Positions 7,776 through 17,219 of a stretch of 41,681 bases of DNA are shown here, piece after piece (position 1 is the first letter of the stretch; each line of letters opens with the position of its first letter). The notes beneath the pieces are model-generated. The model worked only from the letters and a program-made list of their open reading frames with translations, was not told the DNA's origin and did no database searches. Origin of the DNA: Nitrospirota bacterium. Its GTDB lineage: Bacteria > Nitrospirota > Nitrospiria > Nitrospirales > Nitrospiraceae. A program made the position numbers and the translations under genes. The stretch lies in NCBI GenBank assembly GCA_020027965.1, contig JAHRHE010000009.1, positions 1 to 41,681 on the forward strand. The letters are read 5' to 3'.

Positions 7776-7825
7776 CGCGACAACTAGCTTGGGAAGCTAG
7801 GACTCTACCACTGAGCTACGCCCGC
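7751..7825 (-). tRNA. tRNA-Gly (anticodon CCC)
   Basis: The reverse complement folds as a standard 75-base tRNA. The acceptor stem pairs GCGGGCG with CGCCCGC, the D arm has AGCTCAGTGGTAGAG, the anticodon stem CTAGC/GCTAG encloses the loop TTCCCAA (anticodon CCC), and the T arm has GGTTCAAATCC. The discriminator base is U and CCA is encoded (7751-7753). CCC reads GGG glycine codons. Its 3' end is duplicated upstream at 7562-7613. Confidence 0.95.
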
Positions 7826-7905
7826 TCTCTCCACAACATTTTAGATGAGGACGCTTCGAATCCTACCCTCTGCCTCCCACCAAGTCAAGGATGACAATTT
7901 CTCCG

Positions 7906-7981
7906 GGCAGGATGGCCGAAATGAGAGGTTTAGTGCGATCGAGCCGAAGCGCCTGAGCAGGACAGCTCCGGCCATCCTGCC
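7906..7981. other. 13-bp inverted repeat next to the tyrS stop
   Basis: GGCAGGATGGCCG at 7906-7918 pairs perfectly with CGGCCATCCTGCC at 7969-7981, ending one base before the tyrS stop codon. The loop is 50 bases and contains a third match to the outer part (GCAGGA; AGCAGGACAG near 7956), allowing alternative, smaller stems. No T-run follows on either strand, so it may be an RNA-stabilising or Rho-linked 3' structure rather than an intrinsic terminator. Confidence 0.5.
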
Positions 7982-9202
7982 TCAGTTTTTCTGAAACTCG
8001 ATGATCGCAAATTTCCGCCGGCCAATTCGTAACCGGTATTGACGCCCAGGAACGAGCGAGAGCGTGGCGTTGGGGTCGGTCTTCTTCTCTTCATCCACCT
8101 CCACCCCACCCTGTACGATCAGACGCCGGGCTTCGCTCTTGCTCGGCACCAGTCCCGTCCGGGCCACCAGCTCGACAAGTGGCATGGCAGGGGCTGCCGG
8201 GTTGGGTATATCGGCTGGTGTCACCCTGACGCGGGCATCCGGTTCATCAGGGAATTCTCTTGCACTAAACCTCTTGCGAAACTCAACCCGGGCGTCTCCG
8301 GCCGCACCGGTTCCGTGGTAGGTCGCGACGACTTTCCAGGCTAGGTTTAGCTTCGCCTCCATCGGATGCATCGCTTCTACCTGGCCGAGATCCTGGGTGG
8401 TGAGCAGCTCGTAATACCTGAGCATCAGCGTATCACTGATCGACATGAGCTTGCCGAACATGTCCTCCGGGCGGTCCTCGAGCGCGATATAGTTCCCGAA
8501 GCTCTTGCTCATCTTCCGGACCCCATCGGTCCCTTCCAAGAGCGGCGTGGTCAGCACCACTTGAGGTTCCTGGCCGTAGGCTCGCTGCAGGTCGCGGCCG
8601 ACCAGCAGGTTGAATTTCTGGTCGGTGCCCCCGAGCTCGACGTCCGCCTTAAGCGCCACCGAATCATAGCCCTGAATCAAGGGATAGAGAAACTCGTGGA
8701 TGCTGATCGGCTTCTGTTCGTGATAGCGTTTATGGAAGTCCTCCCGCTCCAGCATGCGCGCGACGTTATAGTGCATACACAGATGCACGAATTGCTCGGC
8801 CTTCAGGGCATTCATCCACTTGCTGTTGAAGACCACCGTTGTCTTCTTCGGATCGAGGATCTTGAAGATCTGTTTTTTGTAGGTCTTGGCGTTCTTTTGA
8901 ACTTCGGCCTTAGTCAGCGCCACACGCGTTTCGGAGACACCGGTGGGATCGCCGATCAAGCCGGTGAAATCGCCGATAAGGAAGATGACCTTATGCCCGA
9001 GGTCTTGAAAATGTTTGAGCTTGTGGATCAGGACCGTATGGCCGAGATGGAGGTCGGGCGCGGTCGGATCGAATCCGGCCTTGACGCGTAGCGGACGTTT
9101 CTCTTTGAGAGACCTGGACACCTTGGCCTCCAGTTCGCGTTGTTGGATGACCTCCATGGTCCCGCGAAGGATCAATTCGATCTGGGCAGCCAAGTTCGTC
9201 AC
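7982..9202 (-). CDS. tyrS: Tyrosyl-tRNA synthetase
   Basis: This 406-residue class I aminoacyl-tRNA synthetase attaches tyrosine to tRNA-Tyr. The HIGH-type signature is HLGH (52-55) after the substrate-pocket segment [15 protein letters not shown]; the KMSKS loop is at 230-234 (RKMSKSFG). The tyrosine-binding region includes [14 protein letters not shown] and [19 protein letters not shown]. The C-terminus ([30 protein letters not shown]) is the S4-like RNA-binding domain. The ATG overlaps the stop of the HhH protein gene (ATGA at 9199-9202), implying coupled translation. Confidence 0.97.
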   Translation of the reverse strand: MTNLAAQIELILRGTMEVIQQRELEAKVSRSLKEKRPLRVKAGFDPTAPDLHLGHTVLIHKLKHFQDLGHKVIFLIGDFTGLIGDPTGVSETRVALTKAEVQKNAKTYKKQIFKILDPKKTTVVFNSKWMNALKAEQFVHLCMHYNVARMLEREDFHKRYHEQKPISIHEFLYPLIQGYDSVALKADVELGGTDQKFNLLVGRDLQRAYGQEPQVVLTTPLLEGTDGVRKMSKSFGNYIALEDRPEDMFGKLMSISDTLMLRYYELLTTQDLGQVEAMHPMEAKLNLAWKVVATYHGTGAAGDARVEFRKRFSAREFPDEPDARVRVTPADIPNPAAPAMPLVELVARTGLVPSKSEARRLIVQGGVEVDEEKKTDPNATLSLVPGRQYRLRIGRRKFAIIEFQKN

Positions 9203-9732
9203 AGTTTTCTCTTCTCCGGCAGACCGCCGCGGCCACTCTGCCGCGCAGGGCCGGCGTTGGGAGATTCCTTGCCAGCGGTCAGAAACGGACGCAGCCGGTT
9301 CAGCCGTTTTACCCCGATGCCTTTTACTTCAAGGAGATCTTCAACTGTATGAAATGAACCGCGCGCCGACCTTCGTTCGATCACTCGCTTGGCGAGTCGC
9401 TCGCCGATCCCGGGCAGGGTCTGCAATTCCTCCAGTGATGCCCGATTAATATCCAGCCGTTCGCGTGACGGAAGTGCGAGCGAGCCTACCGCGGCGGTGG
9501 GTCCCGAGCGGCCGTCGCGGGCGGGACGGCTAGCCTGTGTCTGTTCGGATACGGGCGCGCCCCCCGGTGACTCTGCCGGAGAGCCCTGGGTCACCTCCTG
9601 TGCGACCGGGGGTCCCGGATCGGACGGCGCTGGGCTCGGCATTGGCCAGCCGATCCACAGCACCACAGCGACCGTGGCCCCCAACAGGACGACCTTGAGC
9701 AGGAGTGACTTGAACATAGCCCGTCGATCCAT
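9199..9732 (-). CDS. ComEA-type helix-hairpin-helix DNA-binding protein, membrane anchored
   Basis: The protein is ~177 residues from the ATG at 9732. It has one N-terminal membrane segment (residues ~8-29, [20 protein letters not shown]), a Pro/Ser/Gly-rich linker (30-90) and a ComEA-type double HhH domain (94-152: [27 protein letters not shown] ... [22 protein letters not shown]). In competent bacteria ComEA binds incoming DNA outside the inner membrane; no other competence gene is seen here, so the role is inferred. An in-frame ATG at 9756 lies within an octamer repeat and would add 8 residues; a third at 9717 is also possible. Cotranscribed with tyrS through a four-base overlap. Confidence 0.85.
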   Translation of the reverse strand: MDRRAMFKSLLLKVVLLGATVAVVLWIGWPMPSPAPSDPGPPVAQEVTQGSPAESPGGAPVSEQTQASRPARDGRSGPTAAVGSLALPSRERLDINRASLEELQTLPGIGERLAKRVIERRSARGSFHTVEDLLEVKGIGVKRLNRLRPFLTAGKESPNAGPARQSGRGGLPEKRKL

Positions 9733-9734
9733 GG

Positions 9735-9758
9735 AGTCATTGCCCCATTGGGTCATTG
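9735..9758 (-). repeat. Octamer tandem repeat (CAATGANN) at the start of the HhH gene
   Basis: On the minus strand three direct 8-base units are seen: CAATGACC, CAATGGGG, CAATGACT. A further short pair of related units (CAATGATT, CAATCAAG) lies on the plus strand near 9790-9806. The array supplies an alternative ATG for the HhH gene at 9756. Confidence 0.6.
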
Positions 9759-9808
9759 TGTCAGATCATCGGACCGATGCTCCGTTGACTCAATGATTCA
9801 ATCAAGTC

Positions 9809-11248
9809 TTAGGTCGCTCGTTTTCGCGCAATATGGATCGCCAGACCGTCGACGTCCTCAGCCGCTTCCATGAGCCCTTCGGACAGCGTCGGATGGGCAT
9901 GGATCATCTCAGCAACCTTGGATGCGGTGGCTCCGAGCTGCATCGCCATGGCTGCCTCATGCACCAGATCGGCCGCGTGCGCGCCGATAATGTGAACACC
10001 CATGATGCGGCCGGTCTGGCTTTCGGTGATGATCTTGTACAGGCCGGTCGTCTCCCCGACGGCCTGCGCTTTGCCGAGCCCTAGGTACCGGAACCGTCCG
10101 ACCTTGACGGCTGTATCAGGATCTTGCCCCAGCGTCTGGCTCCTCTCGCGGGCCTGTTCCTCGGTCAGCCCGACGCGACCGATTTCCGGAAGCGTGAAGA
10201 TGCCCGCAGGCACCACGTGGTAGTTGATTTCGCGCGTATGGCCCACGGCGTTGTCCACCGCAACCTTGCCCTGCGCAGAGGCCACGTGCGCGAGCATCGC
10301 CTTGCCGACCACGTCGCCGATGGCAAAGATGCCGGGCACATTGGTCTCCATCCGCTCGTTGACGAGGATCTCTCCTCTGCCGCCCAACCGGATCCCGACC
10401 CGTTCCAAACCAAGACCCTTGGAATTGAAGCCGCGCCCGACCGAGACTAGCACTTTCTCGGCCTCCAGCGAGGCGCCGTTCTTGAGCGTCGCTTTGAGCG
10501 TGCCGTTTCCACGCTCCAGCTTCTCAACGGTGGTCCCGGTGTGCACCGCCACGCCGCGTTTTTTGAGCTCCCGATCCGTGACGGCCGCAATCTCCTCATC
10601 TTCGAGCGGGAGGATGCGCGGCATCATTTCGACCATCATGACCTTCGTGCCGATCCCGCCGTAGAGCGAGGCGAACTCGCAGCCTTCCACGCCGGCACCG
10701 ATGATCAACAGGCTGGCCGGAATTTCCGTGAGATCCAGCGCCTCCTTGCTCGTGATGATCCGCTGGCCATCAATGGGAAAGAGCGGGAGATTGGGCCAGG
10801 AGGAACCGGTGGCCAGGACCAGGGCATCGGCCTGCACCCGAGTCTCGGTGCCGTCACGCTTGGCCACGCGCACGGTCCGCTCGTCCAGCAGCTCGCCGGT
10901 CCCGTCGAGGTGTTCGATGCCCCAGGTCTTGAAGAGTGTTGCGATTCCCTTGACGAGGTTCTCGACAACCTTGTTCTTGCGGCTCACCATTCGCGCCAGG
11001 TCGTAGCCGACCGGGCCATCCAGCTTCAGTCCGAGCTCACTCGCTTTCTTGGCCTTCTCGCCTAGCTCGACGACCGCCAACAGCGCCTTACTCGGAATGC
11101 AGCCCCAGTTGAGGCAGACCCCGCCCAACGCCTGGTTCTCTACGACCGTCACACGCGCGCCCAGTTGAGCCGCCCGGATCGCCGCGACGTAGCCACCGGG
11201 GCCAGCTCCAAGGATCGCGATTCTCGGGGAACTTGATGATTTATTCAT
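9809..11248 (-). CDS. lpdA: Dihydrolipoyl dehydrogenase (E3 / glycine cleavage L protein)
   Basis: This 479-residue flavoprotein reoxidises dihydrolipoyl groups of 2-oxoacid dehydrogenases and of the glycine cleavage H protein, passing electrons through FAD to NAD+. It has the FAD-binding GAGPGGY (14-20), the redox disulfide Cys45/Cys50 in GGVCLNWGCIPSK, the NAD-binding GAGVEG, the second FAD motif (GIFAIGDVVG) and the C-terminal active-site base segment HAHPTLSEGLMEAAED. The start at 11248 (MNKSSSS) is preferred to one nine residues upstream at 11275, which lies in AT-rich repeat sequence. gcvH is immediately upstream on the same strand, so reoxidation of the H protein is a likely job. Confidence 0.97.
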   Translation of the reverse strand: MNKSSSSPRIAILGAGPGGYVAAIRAAQLGARVTVVENQALGGVCLNWGCIPSKALLAVVELGEKAKKASELGLKLDGPVGYDLARMVSRKNKVVENLVKGIATLFKTWGIEHLDGTGELLDERTVRVAKRDGTETRVQADALVLATGSSWPNLPLFPIDGQRIITSKEALDLTEIPASLLIIGAGVEGCEFASLYGGIGTKVMMVEMMPRILPLEDEEIAAVTDRELKKRGVAVHTGTTVEKLERGNGTLKATLKNGASLEAEKVLVSVGRGFNSKGLGLERVGIRLGGRGEILVNERMETNVPGIFAIGDVVGKAMLAHVASAQGKVAVDNAVGHTREINYHVVPAGIFTLPEIGRVGLTEEQARERSQTLGQDPDTAVKVGRFRYLGLGKAQAVGETTGLYKIITESQTGRIMGVHIIGAHAADLVHEAAMAMQLGATASKVAEMIHAHPTLSEGLMEAAEDVDGLAIHIARKRAT

Positions 11249-11315
11249 GTGTTGATTTACTGATTGTTCGGTCAATCAACAGATCATCAAATTGCCAAAT
11301 CGACCAATTCTCGCG
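11249..11315. repeat. AT-rich degenerate octamer repeat between gcvH and lpdA
   Basis: The 67-base gap is much more AT-rich than its neighbours and shows a loose 8-base period, for example AAATTGCC, AAATCGAC, CAATTCTC toward its right end. It resembles the octamer arrays near 9735 and 22768. Confidence 0.45.
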
Positions 11316-11702
11316 TCATTTCTTCTGCGACGCGAGAAAGGCTTCGTACTGGGCGGCCGTCATCAGCGCATTCGCCTGGGAGGGATCGGACAGCTCGACG
11401 ACCGCCAACCAGCCCTTCCCGTAGGGATCCTGATTCACGACCTCAGGGTGGTCTTTCAACTCCGTGTTGATCTTCACGATCGTGCCGCTCACGGGCGTGT
11501 AGAGCATGGACGTCGTCTTGGTGGATTCGATCTCTCCGATTTCCTGCCCGGCCGTGACCGTGGTGCCCACTTTAGGCAGCTCAATGTAGACAATGTCACC
11601 GAGCGCGTCCTGTGCAAACTGGCTGATGCCGAGGGTTGCCTGCTTTCCTTGCACTCGAACCCACTCATGTTCCTTATGATACCGAAGATCTGCCGGCTCC
11701 AT
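11316..11702 (-). CDS. gcvH: Glycine cleavage system H protein
   Basis: A 128-residue lipoyl carrier that shuttles the aminomethyl group of glycine between the P, T and L proteins. The lipoylated lysine is Lys62 in GEIESTKTTSM; many GcvH proteins have ESVKA here, so ESTKTTS is a mild variant. The opening YHKEHEWVRV and the LGDIVYIELPKVG segment are typical. AGGAGG lies just before the ATG (GAGGAGGAACATG), a strong ribosome site. It sits directly upstream of lpdA; genes for the P and T proteins are not in the window. Confidence 0.96.
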   Translation of the reverse strand: MEPADLRYHKEHEWVRVQGKQATLGISQFAQDALGDIVYIELPKVGTTVTAGQEIGEIESTKTTSMLYTPVSGTIVKINTELKDHPEVVNQDPYGKGWLAVVELSDPSQANALMTAAQYEAFLASQKK

Positions 11703-11797
11703 GTTCCTCCTCTTTTGCGTGGCTCAACCTTAATCTCAGCCTTGACCTGACTGCTGAGAAAGAATTGCGCGATCCTATGGGCCGGGCCGTCTGTTTG

Positions 11798-13339
11798 TCA
11801 AGGAACCGACCGACTGGTCGTCAAATACACCAGCCCGATCCCCTGACCCAGCCGCACCCGATCCACCGCCAGGTGCAACCGGTCACCCAGGCCCAGGAGA
11901 TCCTCTTCTGGAGCGGGCGCCGTGACCCAGATCCGCTCGGGGCTCCCGATCAGTTCTACCATGCGGCTGATCACAAGCTTGTGGCCATTCTGCCCGACCG
12001 ACCGCATGCTGGATGGATCGAGGGAGAGGCCCAGCACGGTGAAGAAGTAATCAAACCGGATTCGTTTGGCCTCCAGCAGATCTTCCCCGTATTGGACCAG
12101 CCCCTCGAGGGGGTTCGTGACAGTCTGCTGATGGACCTCCAGGACAAATTGCAGCCTGGGAGCGCGCGCACGCAGCGCGCGCATGAGTCGGTCCGTAACT
12201 CCGAGGGACGCTCTGGCCTTCCAGCCTGCCCACCGCCAGAATTCTGGCGCATACGAAGGTGCTCGCGCCGGCGCCACCGACTCGGACGCCGGGGCTCTCA
12301 GCGGAGCCGGCCCCGACGATGAGAAGAGCGACCCAGGCACCAATTTGATGTCAAACTCGCGTTCGAAGACGCGGGTCCCATATGGACTGAATCCGTCTGC
12401 CGGCCCTAGTGGCGCGTCGTTTCTGAATAGCACCCCGTCCACTCCTGTCTCCGCCAGATCGGACAGAAAGCCGGTGAGGTAGTCCTGGAAGGCCGGATGA
12501 AAGATATCCAGATACACGGACGGCCGCAGTTGGAGCCTCGTCCGGTCATAGGTCCAATCGTGCCACCCCAGTTGGGGGGCCACCCAGTCCATGCACCGCA
12601 GCGTGACGGCTGCAAAGACGGCAAGACCATGCCGGTGCGCGACCGGCACCAGTTGGCCGAACGCGTCATGGAGCATGACGGCTGAGCCGGTTTGAAAAAA
12701 GACCCCGGCCGGCTCATGACCCCGTGGTGTCCCGGCATCCAGCAGTAAGGTGGTCGCCCCCGATGCGACCAAGGCAGCTATCCACTGGTCCGGCTCGGGA
12801 ATCGCACGCAGGGCCTGGGGCGCCACGGCGATGACGGCGAGCGGGCCCGGCCTGGTCGCGACTCCCCTCACCAGCGGCTCCAGACTGGAGATCCGACTCT
12901 GCGCCTCGGCCCCGTAGCGTGTCTGGGGACCTCCCTCCGCCAGCACACGGTATTCAGCAAGAGCTGAGTTGAGGTCCCCCGCCTGCTCATAGGACCGCGC
13001 GAGCCACCAATGGGCTTCCATCAGATAGGGCGAGTCGGGATAGGTGGTAATCAGTCTTCGGAGCAGTCCAACGGCGGCCTCATAATGTTCCTGATCGCGC
13101 TCGAGACGGGCCAGTTCCAACAGCCTGCCCTGGGCCTGAATCGTCGCCGGAACAGGCGGGCTGGGGCTCCACCACTGCGGCAGCGTGCAGCCGGCGCCGA
13201 GCAGCACCACAATGCCCAGGCATGCCGCCAGATAAGAGGGATTGTGAAGGGCCTGCACCGGCGTGGGAGGAGATGGTAGAGGCACCCTCGTGTTGTGGGA
13301 CACTGATGACCCAACCCGGCGAGTGACCTCACTGGTCAC
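11798..13339 (-). CDS. Lipoprotein with tetratricopeptide repeats and PgaB-type glycoside hydrolase domain
   Basis: This 513-residue protein has a signal region with lipobox LGAG-Cys51, so it is probably an outer-membrane lipoprotein. Residues ~68-155 look like TPR/YbgF-type repeats ([38 protein letters not shown]). Residues ~165-505 match the C-terminal hydrolase domain of PgaB-like proteins (family called GHL13/GH153), with the signature [13 protein letters not shown] and the segments [12 protein letters not shown] and [11 protein letters not shown]. PgaB cleaves partly deacetylated poly-N-acetylglucosamine; here the deacetylase domain is replaced by TPR repeats. The frame opens at a GTG overlapping the ndk stop (GTGA); in-frame GTG codons further in would give a signal peptide of more usual length. 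Exact substrate is unknown. Confidence 0.8.
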   Translation of the reverse strand: MTSEVTRRVGSSVSHNTRVPLPSPPTPVQALHNPSYLAACLGIVVLLGAGCTLPQWWSPSPPVPATIQAQGRLLELARLERDQEHYEAAVGLLRRLITTYPDSPYLMEAHWWLARSYEQAGDLNSALAEYRVLAEGGPQTRYGAEAQSRISSLEPLVRGVATRPGPLAVIAVAPQALRAIPEPDQWIAALVASGATTLLLDAGTPRGHEPAGVFFQTGSAVMLHDAFGQLVPVAHRHGLAVFAAVTLRCMDWVAPQLGWHDWTYDRTRLQLRPSVYLDIFHPAFQDYLTGFLSDLAETGVDGVLFRNDAPLGPADGFSPYGTRVFEREFDIKLVPGSLFSSSGPAPLRAPASESVAPARAPSYAPEFWRWAGWKARASLGVTDRLMRALRARAPRLQFVLEVHQQTVTNPLEGLVQYGEDLLEAKRIRFDYFFTVLGLSLDPSSMRSVGQNGHKLVISRMVELIGSPERIWVTAPAPEEDLLGLGDRLHLAVDRVRLGQGIGLVYLTTSRSVP

Positions 13340-13758
13340 TGCACCCCCAAGTCCATCTCGGGGAAGAAATAGCTGATTTCAAATCGAGCGGTGTCAGGAG
13401 AGTCGGAACCGTGGACCGCGTTGTATTCGATATTCGTGCCGTGGACTGCCCGGATAGTCCCGGGATCGGCCTTTTTGGGATCGGTCGTGCCCATGAGGTC
13501 CCGATGGCGTTTGATCGCATCGTCACCCGCCAGCACCAGGACCACCACCGGGCCGGACGACATGAACGTCGTCAAGCTCCCGAAGAACGGGCGCTGCCGA
13601 TGCACCGCATAAAACCCCTCCGCGACGTCCTTCGAAAGCCGTATCATCCGCATCGCGATGGGCCGCAGCCCGGCTTTCTCATAGCGTCCAATGATGTCGC
13701 CGATCACGTCCTTCTTGACCGCATCCGGCTTGATAATCGCCAAGGTCCGTTCGACCAT
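13336..13758 (-). CDS. ndk: Nucleoside diphosphate kinase
   Basis: About 140 residues from the ATG at 13758 ([14 protein letters not shown]). The enzyme passes the terminal phosphate from one nucleoside triphosphate to another nucleoside diphosphate through a phospho-histidine. The catalytic His lies in NAVHGSDS (His116 from this start), and [16 protein letters not shown] and the C-terminal end EISYFFPE are typical. An ATG four codons upstream (13770) touches GGGAGG with no spacer, so 13758 with a 12-base spacer is preferred. The stop overlaps the GTG of the lipoprotein hydrolase gene. Confidence 0.97.
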   Translation of the reverse strand: MVERTLAIIKPDAVKKDVIGDIIGRYEKAGLRPIAMRMIRLSKDVAEGFYAVHRQRPFFGSLTTFMSSGPVVVLVLAGDDAIKRHRDLMGTTDPKKADPGTIRAVHGTNIEYNAVHGSDSPDTARFEISYFFPEMDLGVQ

Positions 13759-13898
13759 GCTGTAGGACATCCTCCCGATGGCAAGGTACTGCCTTCACAC
13801 TTCCCGCAGGCATTGTAGTGAAAGGTAACGGTGAGTTGCAAGGGCGGTCGAGGCGAGAGAACTACCTAATCTGAGGTTGTGCGCCGCACAGTCCCGAC

Positions 13899-14930
13899 TC
13901 AGGAGCGAAAGCGGGTGGCGAGTTCGTGTGGTTTGAACACGCCGCGCTCGGTGATGATCGCGGTGACATACTCCGCCGGCGTCACGTCAAAGGCCGGGTT
14001 CAGGACGTCCACGCCCAGCGGGGCGACCGGCGCGCCCCCGCACACTGAGGTGACTTCCTGCGGCGCGCGCTGCTCGATCGGAATCTCCTCCCCGGACCGC
14101 GTGGCGAGATCGATGGTGGAATGCGGGGCGGCCACGTAAAACGGGATGCCATGGGCTTTGGCCAGCACTGCGACGGAGTAGGTGCCGATCTTGTTGGCGA
14201 CATCCCCATTGGCGGCAATCCGGTCGGCGCCCACGAGGCACAAATGGATTCGCCCCTGCCGCATCAATGCCCCGGCCATACTGTCCGTGATCAAGGTGAC
14301 CGGGATCTTGTCCTGCATCAGTTCCCAGGCCGTGAGGCGCGCGCCTTGGAGGACGGGCCGGGTCTCGTCCGCCAGCACCCGGATCTTCTTCCCCTGCTCC
14401 CAGGCCGCACGGACCACGCCCAGTGCGGTCCCATACCCGGCCGTGGCTAACGCGCCGGCATTACAATGCGTGAGGATCGTCTGCCCGTCACGGATGAGCT
14501 CGGCCCCGTGCCGGCCCATCGCCTTGTTCATCGCAATGTCCTCCTCCAGGATTCGCTGCGCCTCGTCCAGGAGCCGGCGCTTAATCACCGCGACCGGCTC
14601 GCCGCGCAAGCCCGCCAGCGCCCGCTTCATCCGTTCGATGGCCCAGAAGAGGTTCACGGCGGTTGGCCGCGTCGCCGCCAGATGGTCGCAGATCCCCATC
14701 ATCGCCTTGGCGAACTCTTCATAGCGAGCCTCGGCCAAGGACTGAGCGCCCAGCGCAACTCCCAGGGCAGCCGTCACCCCGATCGCGGGCGCGCCGCGCA
14801 CCTTCATTTCCCGAATCGCCCGAGCTACCGTCTCGTAATCCCGACACACCAGGACCTCAACCTGCTCCGGCAGCCGGCTTTGGTCAAGCAGCCGAACGGT
14901 CCCATCTCGCCATTCGACAGTCGGTATCAT
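13899..14930 (-). CDS. mtnA: S-methyl-5-thioribose-1-phosphate isomerase
   Basis: This 343-residue enzyme of the methionine salvage pathway converts 5-methylthioribose 1-phosphate to the ribulose form. It belongs to the eIF2B-alpha/MtnA family. The catalytic pair is visible as Cys156 ([14 protein letters not shown]) and Asp236 ([19 protein letters not shown]), matching Cys160 and Asp240 of the B. subtilis enzyme. The opening [15 protein letters not shown] is also conserved. AGAGGA lies ahead of the ATG. It follows the polysaccharide locus with a 58-base gap and precedes ndk by ~140 bases; no other salvage gene is nearby. Confidence 0.96.
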   Translation of the reverse strand: MIPTVEWRDGTVRLLDQSRLPEQVEVLVCRDYETVARAIREMKVRGAPAIGVTAALGVALGAQSLAEARYEEFAKAMMGICDHLAATRPTAVNLFWAIERMKRALAGLRGEPVAVIKRRLLDEAQRILEEDIAMNKAMGRHGAELIRDGQTILTHCNAGALATAGYGTALGVVRAAWEQGKKIRVLADETRPVLQGARLTAWELMQDKIPVTLITDSMAGALMRQGRIHLCLVGADRIAANGDVANKIGTYSVAVLAKAHGIPFYVAAPHSTIDLATRSGEEIPIEQRAPQEVTSVCGGAPVAPLGVDVLNPAFDVTPAEYVTAIITERGVFKPHELATRFRS

Positions 14931-14988
14931 CCGCGGTCCTCTGAGATCATCGACCGGACTTGACTCGACCTGATTCTTGGATCACTAC

Positions 14989-16155
14989 CTAGCGTGCCTC
15001 TTCTTTCTCTCGATGGGCCGGCCGCCCCCGGAACTCCATAATCGTGACTATTATCACGATCAAGGCCGCTTGGGCCAGCAGCATGATGGCTTCAGCGGTC
15101 TCCGCCTTGCGCACCACCATCGCCGCAAGACCCAGACAGACGGTCAAGGCGAAGATCATGGCCACGCTGGCCTGCTGGCTGGACAGAGCCCGCTCCAGTC
15201 GGTGGTGCAGATGGTCTTTGCCGACATAGTCGAGCCAACCCTTTAGGCTCGTCACTTTTCCGGTGGCGATTCGCTCCACGGTAATATGAATCATGTCATA
15301 GACCAGTACGCCGAAGATCAGGAGCGGATTACTGAACGATACAATGGGATTATTATTGGCCCAATTGCCTTTGACCGCCAGACAAGCCAGGGTAAATCCC
15401 ATGAAGGTCGAGCCGCCATCGCCCAGGAAGACCAGCGCGTGCCCCTTCAGTCTGAAATTATAGGGGAAGAATCCCATGCCGGCTCCGATCATCGCAACTG
15501 CCAGCCAGCCCAACCCCGGCTGTTCGGTCTGGAAGGCCACCATTCCCATGAACAGAGACAGCAGAATCGCCAAACCGGTCGCCAGCCCGTCCATGCCGTC
15601 GAAGAAGTTGAACGCGTTGGTGATCCCTACGATCCAGAGCAGGGTCAAGAGGGTATTGAGGGTCTCGCCGAGTGGGCCTGAAGGAAAGAGCGTGAGCACT
15701 TTTCCCGTGTGGATCACCAGACCGGCGCCGACGATCTGAGCCGACAACTTGAACCAGGCGGGCAACTCCAGGACATCGTCCGCTATGCCGACGATCAACA
15801 ACAACGACCCCGCGATCAGGATCGCCACCATCCAGTCGGCCAGGATCGAGTTGATCAAGACCGACCCGATGAATCCGAGGTAGACCGCCAGCCCGCCGAT
15901 GCGCGGGGTCGGTTCCCGGTGAATCTTCCGTTCAGCCGGATGGTCCACAAAGCCTAGCCGTTGTCCAAGCCAGATCATGAGTGGAGTGAGTGCGAACGAG
16001 GTGCAGAACGACAACAGGAGAACGTAAAGCCAGCGGTCGCCCTGATGGATGAAGAACTCCCGGACCCCCGGCACCAGCAACACCATGACCCCGATCAACC
16101 CGGCCACGGCGCCCGGTGTGATCCAGCGCACTTCCTCACGATCAGAGGGCTTCAT
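14989..16155 (-). CDS. Undecaprenyl-phosphate sugar-1-phosphate transferase (WecA/MraY family)
   Basis: This 388-residue polytopic inner-membrane enzyme starts glycan assembly by moving a HexNAc-1-phosphate from UDP-sugar to undecaprenyl phosphate. It has about ten hydrophobic segments and the family motifs: substrate loop HREPTPRIGG (79-88), Asp126-Asp127 (GIADDVLEL), NAFNFFDGMDGLA (180-192), the FLGDGGSTFMGF loop and the late HLHHR motif, which is typical of WecA/TagO rather than MraY. The exact sugar cannot be read off. Its ATG overlaps the stop of the DegT aminotransferase gene by four bases. As the last gene of the glycan locus in transcription order, it supplies the lipid primer. Confidence 0.93.
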   Translation of the reverse strand: MKPSDREEVRWITPGAVAGLIGVMVLLVPGVREFFIHQGDRWLYVLLLSFCTSFALTPLMIWLGQRLGFVDHPAERKIHREPTPRIGGLAVYLGFIGSVLINSILADWMVAILIAGSLLLIVGIADDVLELPAWFKLSAQIVGAGLVIHTGKVLTLFPSGPLGETLNTLLTLLWIVGITNAFNFFDGMDGLATGLAILLSLFMGMVAFQTEQPGLGWLAVAMIGAGMGFFPYNFRLKGHALVFLGDGGSTFMGFTLACLAVKGNWANNNPIVSFSNPLLIFGVLVYDMIHITVERIATGKVTSLKGWLDYVGKDHLHHRLERALSSQQASVAMIFALTVCLGLAAMVVRKAETAEAIMLLAQAALIVIIVTIMEFRGRPAHREKEEAR

Positions 16156-17219
16156 TGCAGCTCCTCACACACGGTGTGGATGGTGCGCGTCACTTCCTCA
16201 TCGGTCATCGATGGATAGAGGGGCACGGACAGCGCCGACGCGCTTGCCTGCTCGCTCTCCGGAAAACCATCCAGATCAAGGTAACGATGGAGCGGACGGA
16301 ACACCGGGCGGCGGCACTGCACGCCTCGACGCTCCAGCCGCGCCAACACGTCATCCAGCGAGCGCCCGGAGGGTACCACCCTCACCACGTATCGATAAAA
16401 GACATGAGTGCGGCCCTCCGGGATGCACGGCAGGACGAGGCCGGTCGTGGCGAAGGCGGCCTGGTAACGCACTGCCATTCGGGCGCGCCGATCCAAAAAG
16501 AACTGGAATTGGGCGAGTTGCTGCAGACCCATGGCGGCCTGGAGGTCCGTCATCTTGCGGTTGTACGCCGCCGCTTCCAGCGTTGGCTGCTCATCGTACT
16601 CTCGTAGCGCCCGGCCTTTTTCGAGGATCTCCGAATCGTTCGACAGGAGCATCCCCCCCTCCCCCGTGCACAGTAGCTTCGTCGCATAGAATGAACAGAT
16701 CGCGACGTGTCCGACACTGCCGACCTGGCGGCCCTGCTCGGTCGCGCCCAAGGTCTGGGCACAATCCTCAATGAGCGGCACGCCGAGTCCCTGCAGCCGG
16801 GACAGGTCGGCCGGTAGTCCGAACAGGTGCGGGACGATGACGGCGCGAGTCCGGGGTGACAGCGCTTTCTCGGCTCCCGCCGGATCGATCGCATACGTAT
16901 CCGGCTCGATGTCCACGATGCGCGGACGCGCGCCCACCCGGACAGTCGCCAGCCAAGGTGCGGTGCAGACATAGCTGGGCAGGATCACCTCATCGCCGGG
17001 ACACACTCCTAAGGCCAATAGCGCCAGCTCCAGAGCGACGGTCCCCGAACCCACCGCCACACCGCCCTGCACTTCCAGCAGAGCAGCCATCCCGCGCTCG
17101 AATGCCTCGACACGGGGGCCTTGCGCCACCTGTCCCGATCGGAGGACGTCGGTCAGCGCAGAGATTTCTTTGTCTCCGATCGTCGGTCTCGAATGCGGGA
17201 TGACGTGCGAAGCCATCAT
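16152..17219 (-). CDS. DegT/DnrJ/EryC1/StrS-family sugar aminotransferase
   Basis: This 355-residue PLP enzyme belongs to the fold type I family that aminates keto sugars bound to nucleotides. The PLP lysine is in SFYATKLLCTGEGGM (Lys181), with the upstream DCAQTLGA segment holding the PLP-nitrogen-contacting Asp and the phosphate-binding VGSGTVAL. The C-terminus has the family's substrate loop (RRPVFRPLHRYLD; SVPLYPSMTDEEV). The ATG at 17219 overlaps the PIG-L stop by one base (TGATG) with GGAG 4 bases before it; a TTG three bases upstream and an ATG at 17216 are alternatives. Between a PIG-L deacetylase and a WecA-type transferase, it probably makes an amino sugar for the surface glycan. 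Confidence 0.93.
   Translation of the reverse strand: MMASHVIPHSRPTIGDKEISALTDVLRSGQVAQGPRVEAFERGMAALLEVQGGVAVGSGTVALELALLALGVCPGDEVILPSYVCTAPWLATVRVGARPRIVDIEPDTYAIDPAGAEKALSPRTRAVIVPHLFGLPADLSRLQGLGVPLIEDCAQTLGATEQGRQVGSVGHVAICSFYATKLLCTGEGGMLLSNDSEILEKGRALREYDEQPTLEAAAYNRKMTDLQAAMGLQQLAQFQFFLDRRARMAVRYQAAFATTGLVLPCIPEGRTHVFYRYVVRVVPSGRSLDDVLARLERRGVQCRRPVFRPLHRYLDLDGFPESEQASASALSVPLYPSMTDEEVTRTIHTVCEELQ

Noticed and set aside
7466-7800. Overlapping plus- and minus-strand frames around the tRNA region
   Set aside because: They translate tRNA-Gly and its duplicated 3' end (the well-known VQIPSPAP-type artefact) and are not genes.
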